Part shown: piece by piece, positions 6,568 through 11,506 of the stretch
How the letters are laid out: every line of letters starts with the position of its first letter
Position numbering within the stretch: the stretch's first letter is position 1
Assembly (NCBI GenBank): GCA_003447295.1
Contig: DLZQ01000078.1
Location: 1 to 11,506, forward strand
Direction: 5' to 3'
Length of the DNA: 11,506 nt
DNA from: Lachnospiraceae bacterium
GTDB lineage: Bacteria > Bacillota > Clostridia > Lachnospirales > Lachnospiraceae
Translations under genes and position numbers: made by a program
Notes under the pieces: generated by a model
Told to the model about the DNA's origin: nothing
The model's input: the letters and a program-made list of their open reading frames with translations, nothing else
The model's database searches: none

Positions 6568-7518
6568 TCACAGTCCCCGCTCATCAAATTCCGGAATGAA
6601 ACTTTCACTGGCGGCAGATCCCTCCTGGCGAAATCCCCGTTCAATGCCAATCCGTTCGGCAAATCGTAATACACGGTCATATTCCTGCTGCGTCACGGTG
6701 CGATTCAATGCTTCGATGCCTGCTACCTGCGACAGCGGTGTATACTGATTCATGATGCTGATATAGATATGATCCCCGTAGGTCTCGTGGAGATAGCGCA
6801 GGATCTTCTTAGAATCCTTCGTCTGTCCCGGAAGAAGGAGATGACGCACAATCATACCCCGCTGCATCAGACCAGTATCCGGGTCGATGACGGGATCCCC
6901 TGCCTGGCGGTACATTTCCGCAATGGCAGCACAAGCGATTTCAAAGTAATCCGGAGCATGAGAATAAGCAGCGGATAATTCTGCAGATAAATATTTCAGA
7001 TCTGGGAGATAGATATCCACAAGCCCCTCTAAGTGCCGTAGTGCATCCGCGGATTCGTAACTTCCGGTATTGTATACAATGGGAAGATGAAGCCCCTGGT
7101 ATTTTGCCTGTTCTAAAGCAATGGCAATCTGCGGCAGAAAATGGGTGGGAGTTACCAGATTGATATTATTTGCGCCCTGCTCTTGTAGATTCAGAAAAAT
7201 CTCCACCAGATGCTTGGGGGTGATCACGCGACCTGCTTTTCCAAGGGCAATATTATGATTCTGACAGAACACACAGCGCAGATTGCAGCCGGAGAAAAAG
7301 ACGGTTCCGGAGCCGGAAGTACCGGAAATACAGGGCTCCTCCCAATAATGCAGGGAGGCTCTCGCTGCCATGAGCTCGGCGGTCTGCCCACAGTACCCGG
7401 TCTGCCCGGCGAGACGGTTAACATGGCAGGCACGTGGACAAAGCACGCAGTCGGACATGATGTCACGGAACCAGGTGTCGGCGCTATTATTCAAAAAAGC
7501 AGTAGTTCCTGCAGTCAT
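6568..7518 (-). CDS. PflX-type radical SAM protein (COG1313-like)
   Basis: A 316-residue radical S-adenosylmethionine enzyme related to pyruvate formate-lyase activating enzymes, PflX branch. The radical SAM cluster motif is FFSGCNLRCVFCQNHNI, with C78, C82 and C85 (C-x3-C-x2-C). An N-terminal cysteine set, CVLCPRAC plus GYCG (C24, C27, C31, C43), is typical of this branch and may bind another metal centre. GSYESADALRHLEGLVDIYL and DLKY are further family stretches, and the C-terminus SFIPEFDERGL matches the family end. The physiological target is unknown, and no glycyl-radical enzyme is adjacent. An ATG at 7548 would add 10 residues, but the ATG at 7518 is preferred because GGAAGAGG lies 7 bases before it. 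The gene lies downstream of the SRP RNA gene on the same strand. Confidence 0.9.
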   Translation of the reverse strand: MTAGTTAFLNNSADTWFRDIMSDCVLCPRACHVNRLAGQTGYCGQTAELMAARASLHYWEEPCISGTSGSGTVFFSGCNLRCVFCQNHNIALGKAGRVITPKHLVEIFLNLQEQGANNINLVTPTHFLPQIAIALEQAKYQGLHLPIVYNTGSYESADALRHLEGLVDIYLPDLKYLSAELSAAYSHAPDYFEIACAAIAEMYRQAGDPVIDPDTGLMQRGMIVRHLLLPGQTKDSKKILRYLHETYGDHIYISIMNQYTPLSQVAGIEALNRTVTQQEYDRVLRFAERIGIERGFRQEGSAASESFIPEFDERGL

Positions 7519-7658
7519 ATCTGTACCTCTTCCTTTTATTCCTATCATATCTATAAATCCTATAACTACTCAGACCGCTCCATTTGGAATATAAATCATG
7601 TCAAATGAAAGCATTCGATGTACATACGGATTTGATTTGCATGGCTCTGAACAATTAC

Positions 7659-7682
7659 AAAAATCAAAACCGCATACGCCGG
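7659..7682 (-). terminator. Probable terminator of the SRP RNA
   Basis: The 3' arm of the terminal SRP stem is followed on the minus strand by TTTTGATTTTT (7669-7659). The long terminal helix of the RNA plus this U-rich tail would serve as an intrinsic terminator. A local hairpin in the 3' arm alone is weak. Confidence 0.6.
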
Positions 7683-7830
7683 ACCACACAGCAGCTCCAC
7701 CCAGTTTCCTCACGGCACATGGAAGGTTCTACTTAGTGCTGCTTTGTTCCCAACCTGACACGGTTCGTAGATTTCCATTGCGTAAGACCGAGTTTCATCA
7801 CCACTGCATGGCAACCCGACATATACGGCT
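7660..7830 (-). ncRNA. ffs: Signal recognition particle RNA (SRP RNA, 4.5S/scRNA)
   Basis: RNA component of the signal recognition particle, which pairs with Ffh to target nascent membrane proteins. On the minus strand the diagnostic helix 8 reads GAACCGTGTCAGGTTG, then the GGAA tetraloop (7750-7747), then CAAAGCAGCACTAAG. Next come CCATGTGCCGTGAGG and CTGGGTGGAGC, as in Bacillus scRNA. The UUG/CAA pair around the tetraloop replaces the usual UCC/GGA, a compensatory change. The 5' arm GCCGTATATGTCGG (7829-7816) pairs over 14 bases with the 3' arm CCGGCGTATGCGGT (7682-7669), all Watson-Crick or G-U, which defines the ends. The length of about 170 nt exceeds E. coli 4.5S but leaves no room for the Alu domain of B. 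subtilis scRNA. The exact 3' end is uncertain by a few bases. Confidence 0.94.
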
Positions 7831-7835
7831 TTTTA

Positions 7836-7864
7836 AGTTTAGCGTGTTAATCTCTTTTTGTCAA
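7836..7864 (-). promoter_or_regulatory. Consensus promoter of the SRP RNA gene
   Basis: On the minus strand a perfect -35 box TTGACA (7864-7859) is 17 bp from a -10 box TAAACT (7841-7836). The predicted start is at about 7829-7830, exactly where the terminal stem of the SRP RNA begins. The near-perfect boxes fit the high constitutive expression expected of this RNA. Confidence 0.9.
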
Positions 7865-7875
7865 GTCTCTTTGCC

Positions 7876-7904
7876 TTGATGGAAGCGTGGAACCGTGCTA
7901 TTAT
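7876..7904 (+). promoter_or_regulatory. Divergent extended -10 promoter for the membrane-protein pair
   Basis: A -35 box TTGATG (7876-7881), a 17-bp spacer and a -10 box TATTAT (7899-7904) preceded by TG at 7896-7897 (extended -10). Only 11 bp separate its -35 box from that of the divergent SRP RNA promoter. Transcription would begin near 7911, 28 bases before the ATG at 7939. Confidence 0.75.
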
Positions 7905-7938
7905 GAAAACAAAAAACATCTGTTGTTGGAGAAAATCA

Positions 7939-9528
7939 ATGAAGAACGATCGAAAAGGTACGACCCTGCTGGGATGGATCATAGGAGCACTGCTACTGAT
8001 ATATCTCGGGGTATTCTGTTATCTTAACCTATACAAATATGCGCAGCATGTGGATTCGGATATTGCTGCAGAGGCGTTGCTGGCGAGGGAAATCTGGACA
8101 GAGAAGGACATTGCTCCCGATGACTGGATCTCCAGCACGGAGCGCCGCATTATTGGTATGCCCACGGTGGCGTCTGTCTTTTACGGCATGACAGGCAGCA
8201 TGCAGACTGCTGTGGGAATTACCTGCATCTTGTTGGGAGCAGCGTTTCTGGGCACTTTTTACTATTTTTTAAGAAAACTGTCACTGGGAAGACCGGCGGC
8301 GATCACGGCACTGCTTGTATTGTGCGCACTGCCGGCGAACGGATGGTGTAATGAAGGGCAGATGGTGCCGTTTGTAACGTTGTTATTGTTTCTGTTTGCC
8401 GAGTATTATGTCTTTCATGGGATTTTCTTATTTTTCAGTATTTTATTTTACATGAAATTACGGGAAGAACGCAAACTCACGAAAAAGGGACTCCTTTCAT
8501 GGCTGGTTTTATTTGTAGTGGCTGTATTGTTAAACTGCGGAGGACAGCGTTGTCTTCAGGTAGTGATCCTGCCGTTGGCTGTAACAGAGGTGATAGCATT
8601 ATTCCTGGAATCCGGACATCTGCGGGAGAAGCTTCCCGGTGGACGTTATCTGGCAACGGGATATATCGGAAGTCTTGTCATCGCATTTTTGATATCCTGC
8701 CTGTATGGCGGCAGAGGGGATTATGCAGTATATCTGCTAAATCCAAAAGAGGCGGTGGAGAAGCTGCTCATAACTGTACCGGCGGCAATTTTGGAGAATT
8801 TCGGTCTGGCGGGCAATGCGAAGGTAGGTAGTTTTGACTCCCTGATCCAGCTGCTATTGTGGGCGTTTCTCATCCTGTTAGGATACGGCATCTGGTATAT
8901 TTTCCGTAAAAGGTCCGATGTCTCCGACAGGGAGAAACGGACTGTTGGAATCTTGCTGACATCCGTGGGGGTTACGGCATTTATTATCGGCATTACTTCC
9001 GCAGAAGCAGCGCACTATTACTTTTTCATGACATGGTTTGCTGCTGCGGTGATTGTGGCGGTCCTGGTGGAACATCTGACCGGAAAACAGTCTGCTTTTG
9101 CTGCTTTAATCCTGCTAGCGGTAGCGGCTTTCTCTGTATTGAATCTGAAATACACTTATTACGAAGCGGTAACGACCCGGGATAACCTGCAGGAATACCG
9201 GGAAGTGGCGGATTTCCTGACAGAAAATGATATTTCATATGGCTATGCGGAATTCTGGGATGCGGAGAGAATCTGCCTGATCACGGACGGAGAAGTTACC
9301 ATGGGACATTCTTATTCTATGGGGAACCTGGCAGGTTACTGGTGGCTTACCAGTACAAAATGGTATCCCCCCACACTTCCCACTGACATGCGGACCGCTT
9401 ATGTGGTGCGGATAGATATGCAGGAAGCCTTTGAACAGCAGTTCCCGGAGGGCGAAGCCCCCACGTTGGAATATCAAAATGAAAAACTGGCGGTATACAT
9501 AGGCAATCGGAATTATGTGAATTTGTAG
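7939..9528 (+). CDS. Polytopic membrane protein, GT-C glycosyltransferase-like
   Basis: A 529-residue membrane protein with roughly 9-11 hydrophobic helices. After the first helix (about 11-31) comes an external loop with HVDSDIAAEALLAREIW (37-53) and WISSTERRI. An acidic motif in the first external loop is typical of GT-C enzymes, which transfer sugars from lipid-phosphate donors on the outer face of the membrane. Further helices run to about residue 403, and a hydrophilic C-terminal part (404-529) follows that probably faces outside. No exact family can be assigned, and a non-enzymatic role in envelope glycan assembly is also possible. The ATG at 7939 is chosen because TGGAG at 7927-7931 is 7 bases upstream; longer starts at 7858 or 7903 lack one and would run into the promoter. 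It is followed after 31 bp by a gene for a second such protein. Confidence 0.75.
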   Translation: MKNDRKGTTLLGWIIGALLLIYLGVFCYLNLYKYAQHVDSDIAAEALLAREIWTEKDIAPDDWISSTERRIIGMPTVASVFYGMTGSMQTAVGITCILLGAAFLGTFYYFLRKLSLGRPAAITALLVLCALPANGWCNEGQMVPFVTLLLFLFAEYYVFHGIFLFFSILFYMKLREERKLTKKGLLSWLVLFVVAVLLNCGGQRCLQVVILPLAVTEVIALFLESGHLREKLPGGRYLATGYIGSLVIAFLISCLYGGRGDYAVYLLNPKEAVEKLLITVPAAILENFGLAGNAKVGSFDSLIQLLLWAFLILLGYGIWYIFRKRSDVSDREKRTVGILLTSVGVTAFIIGITSAEAAHYYFFMTWFAAAVIVAVLVEHLTGKQSAFAALILLAVAAFSVLNLKYTYYEAVTTRDNLQEYREVADFLTENDISYGYAEFWDAERICLITDGEVTMGHSYSMGNLAGYWWLTSTKWYPPTLPTDMRTAYVVRIDMQEAFEQQFPEGEAPTLEYQNEKLAVYIGNRNYVNL

Positions 9529-9559
9529 AAGATAACCGCTTCGAAAAGGATACAAAGCG

Positions 9560-11170
9560 ATGAAAGGAAAAAGAGAACAAATATATCAGCTGCTATTGGG
9601 AATACTTCTGGTCTGTGCGCTTCCGGTCATGGCACTGCTAGGTTACTGGGCATGCCGTTATTCCTATTACGGAACCGTGGATTACAGCATTCGGAATATT
9701 CTGGTCAAAGATACTGCCTGGAAGCACATTCTTGTATTTCTGCTGGCGGTGGCAGTGGTCTGGGGACTGGACAGAATGCTTGCGAGAACCAAGCGCATGC
9801 AGCAGGAGAAAATATGCCTGGGAGTACTGATACTTACCGTTGTGGCGGCATTTATACTGGGAATTTTGTATATCTTGAAGAATCCCTATTTTCCGGAAGG
9901 AGATCAGATCGGCGTGGCAGCGTTCGCAGCATATGCCAGAGAGGGCAACTATGTCATGCTGGGGCCCGGTGGCTATGTGGGAATGTACCAGCAGCAGAAA
10001 GGACTGGGGGCACTGTATGAGATTCTGTTCACCTTTTTCGGTAACTTTAACTATACTTCAGCGAAGATTGCACATGTGATCTGGTGGCTGTTTGCAATTC
10101 TGGCAGGTTATGGCTTCTTAAAACTGAACACAGATCGGGCAGTATTCCGTATTCTTTATTGTTCGATACTGCTTGGCTGCATGCCGTTTCTGCTCTATTT
10201 ACCTTACATCTATGGAGACATCTTAAGCGTCAGCTTCTGCATGATCCTGTTCTGGGCGGTCAGCGCTTATGAACACTATGAGCAGAAGAGGTATCTGGCA
10301 CTGGCGGCATTTGCAGCAGCTATGGCGCTGCTTGCCCGGAAAAATACATGGATCGTCCTCATCGCTGTGGCAATTTATGCATTACTTGTGAGTCTGAAGA
10401 AAAAGAAGTGGAAATTCCTGCTGACAGGAGTAGTCATATTATTGACTGCTACGCTTTCGGTGAAAGCAGTGGATGTAATGTATGAATACCGTTCCGGATA
10501 TCCGAATGACATCGGTATCCCCAGTATTCTCTGGATCGCTATGGGAATGCAGGAGACAGACGGCATGGCGGGCGTCTATAATCGTTATCAGCAGTCCGTG
10601 TTTGAAGACAATGATTTTCAGCCGGAGCCTTCTGCGCAGATCGGAAAAGAATATATCCGCGAAAGAATACAGGAATTTAAGGAAAATCCGCCGATGACGG
10701 TGGAGTTTTACAAAAATAAACTGGAAGACCAATGGCTGGAACCGTTGTTTTCCAGTCTGAAGGCAACACATTCCTTCCCGGAAGGAACGGAACTGCCAAC
10801 TGTAATTTATAGTCTGTATTATGGAAACTTGCACGAAATGGTATGGAAATACGCCAACTATTATCAGAGTATCGTATATCTGGCAGGTGCGTTTATCGTG
10901 ATCGCGTCCTTCGGAGCATGGTATCAGAAAAAAGAGCTTCCGGCGGCGTTGTGGCTGCCACTCATCTCCGTAATAGGTGGATTCTTGTTCAGTATCCTGT
11001 GGGAAGCACAGTGCAGATATGTATTCCCCTATTATGTGTTTCTGATTCTGTATGCACCTATGGGACTTTACGCGGTGGGCAGAATGATCGGAGGATTGTG
11101 GAATCTGCACAAAGGAAATAGGATCAGGAATCAGGCAGACACGGACGAAGAATTACGTGAGATCGCTTAA
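9560..11170 (+). CDS. Polytopic membrane protein, GT39-like (GT-C) glycosyltransferase candidate
   Basis: A 536-residue membrane protein with about 11-12 hydrophobic helices and a large extracytoplasmic segment (about 305-430). Motifs resemble Firmicute GT-C proteins of the family 39 type. YFPEGDQIGVAAFAAYAREG (110-129) is an acidic loop motif after a helix. GIPSILWIAMGMQETDGMAG (318-337) includes the mGm...G block. WEAQCRYVFPYYVFLILYAP (481-500) matches the conserved C-terminal block often read as EAQ-RY-PY. Such enzymes decorate wall polymers or lipid-linked glycans with donor sugars on polyprenyl phosphate. It uses AAGGA (9546-9550) as ribosome binding site and lies 31 bp after its partner, so the two are probably co-transcribed. 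Its last 18 bases overlap the convergent tadA gene. Confidence 0.78.
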   Translation: MKGKREQIYQLLLGILLVCALPVMALLGYWACRYSYYGTVDYSIRNILVKDTAWKHILVFLLAVAVVWGLDRMLARTKRMQQEKICLGVLILTVVAAFILGILYILKNPYFPEGDQIGVAAFAAYAREGNYVMLGPGGYVGMYQQQKGLGALYEILFTFFGNFNYTSAKIAHVIWWLFAILAGYGFLKLNTDRAVFRILYCSILLGCMPFLLYLPYIYGDILSVSFCMILFWAVSAYEHYEQKRYLALAAFAAAMALLARKNTWIVLIAVAIYALLVSLKKKKWKFLLTGVVILLTATLSVKAVDVMYEYRSGYPNDIGIPSILWIAMGMQETDGMAGVYNRYQQSVFEDNDFQPEPSAQIGKEYIRERIQEFKENPPMTVEFYKNKLEDQWLEPLFSSLKATHSFPEGTELPTVIYSLYYGNLHEMVWKYANYYQSIVYLAGAFIVIASFGAWYQKKELPAALWLPLISVIGGFLFSILWEAQCRYVFPYYVFLILYAPMGLYAVGRMIGGLWNLHKGNRIRNQADTDEELREIA

Positions 11171-11506
11171 AGCTTTTCTTGCAGCTTTCTCCTGCTTGTT
11201 CCGGATGCGGAGCTCTTCAAAAAAGGTCTTCAGCATCTGACTGCAATCTGCCTCCAAAATGCCCCGGGTAACCTTCACCTGATGGTTAAACTGGGGCATT
11301 TCCAGTATATTCAGGATCGAACCGGCGCATCCGGCCTTGGGATTCATGCAGCCCATGACAACTTCCGGGATTCTGGCCTGGACGATGGCACCGGCGCACA
11401 TCTGACATGGTTCTAAAGTTACATAGAGCGTGCACTCTTCCAGCCGCCAGTCGCCGATGACCTTGCTGGCTTTGTTGATCGCTGTGATCTCCGCATGCGC
11501 CAGCGT
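11153..11506 (-). CDS. tadA: tRNA-specific adenosine deaminase TadA, C-terminal part
   Basis: Converts adenosine 34 to inosine in tRNA-Arg(ACG) so that the wobble position reads several codons; essential in most bacteria. The frame is open to the window edge and 117 residues are visible; the N-terminus lies beyond base 11506. The zinc site is complete: HAE (H4 and the catalytic E6 of the visible fragment), then TLEPCQMCAGAIVQARI, supplying C34 and C37. NPKAGCAGS and FNHQVKVTRGILEADCSQML are the usual TadA C-terminal blocks. Its stop (11153-11155) lies inside the end of the convergent membrane-protein gene. On its strand the next conserved item downstream is the SRP RNA at 7830, beyond the two opposite-strand genes. 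Confidence 0.95.
   Translation of the reverse strand, partial: TLAHAEITAINKASKVIGDWRLEECTLYVTLEPCQMCAGAIVQARIPEVVMGCMNPKAGCAGSILNILEMPQFNHQVKVTRGILEADCSQMLKTFFEELRIRNKQEKAARKALSDLT

Noticed and set aside
6558..6572. TGTGA/TCACA inverted repeat between the two convergent genes
   Set aside because: Only 5 bp, no T-run on either side; it arises from the two facing stop codons and is not a convincing terminator.
6006..6680. A 224-codon minus-strand frame opposite the DUF6128-like gene
   Set aside because: It overlaps two better supported genes (the C-terminal domain of the plus-strand protein and the end of the radical SAM gene) and shows no family motif.
7519..7548. Ten-residue longer start for the radical SAM protein
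   Set aside because: The ATG at 7548 has at best a distant, weak ribosome binding site, whereas the ATG at 7518 has GGAAGAGG 7 bases upstream.
7581..7607. CATTTG/CAAATG inverted repeat with a TTGACA on the minus strand upstream of the radical SAM gene
   Set aside because: The TTGACA (7604-7599) has no acceptable -10 box at 16-18 bp, and the 6-bp repeat is short enough to be chance, so no promoter or operator is called.
7598..7879. A 93-codon plus-strand open frame between the radical SAM gene and the membrane proteins
   Set aside because: It lies over the SRP RNA gene on the opposite strand, lacks a ribosome binding site and has no protein-like features.
7858..7938. Extended N-terminus for the first membrane protein
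   Set aside because: The longer starts lack ribosome binding sites and would place coding sequence over the promoter; the ATG at 7939 has TGGAG at the right distance.
10439..11110. A 223-codon minus-strand frame opposite the second membrane protein
   Set aside because: The plus-strand gene has a ribosome binding site, membrane helices and conserved GT-C-type blocks throughout; the antisense frame has none of these.

Overview
The window looks like a chromosomal segment of a Gram-positive anaerobe of the class Clostridia, most likely family Lachnospiraceae. The reasons are the strong Shine-Dalgarno sequences, consensus sigma-A-type promoters, a Clostridia-like SRP RNA, a PflX-type radical SAM enzyme, a protein resembling a lineage-specific Lachnospiraceae family (DUF6128-like, from memory), and moderate GC that shifts along the window. 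No mobile element, integrase, CRISPR array or tRNA was found.

Region 1 (1-5704) is a catabolic locus. It opens with the 3' part of a CdaR/PucR-type regulator whose beginning lies outside the window. A GntR/FadR-type (FCD) regulator follows 13 bp later and ends in its own terminator, whose hairpin loop contains the stop codon. A 244-bp A/T-rich intergenic region then holds a near-consensus promoter (TTGATA, 17 bp, TATACT), two FadR-type operator-like sites and four copies of ACAAC. It drives a three-gene operon: an IlvD/Edd-family dehydratase, an esterase D-type alpha/beta hydrolase, and an SLC13/DASS-type permease. The operon closes at a strong hairpin terminator. The set suggests uptake of an organic (sugar) acid, hydrolysis of an ester or lactone, and dehydration to a 2-keto-3-deoxy acid. 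The substrate cannot be read from the sequence, and no aldolase or kinase is present.

Region 2 (5705-7518) holds two convergent genes 5 bp apart: a DUF6128-like protein of unknown function, whose only plausible ribosome binding site lies inside the preceding terminator stem, and a PflX-type (COG1313-like) radical SAM protein on the minus strand.

Region 3 (7519-11506) contains the gene for the signal recognition particle RNA (ffs) on the minus strand, with a textbook promoter. It is recognised by its conserved apical domain and a 14-bp terminal stem. Eleven bp behind that promoter, a divergent promoter serves two plus-strand genes for large polytopic membrane proteins that resemble GT-C glycosyltransferases. 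The second of these overlaps by 18 bp, tail to tail, the end of tadA (tRNA adenosine deaminase), which runs off the right edge. In many Firmicutes tadA and the SRP RNA gene are neighbours on one strand; here that pair appears to be split by the opposite-strand membrane-protein pair.
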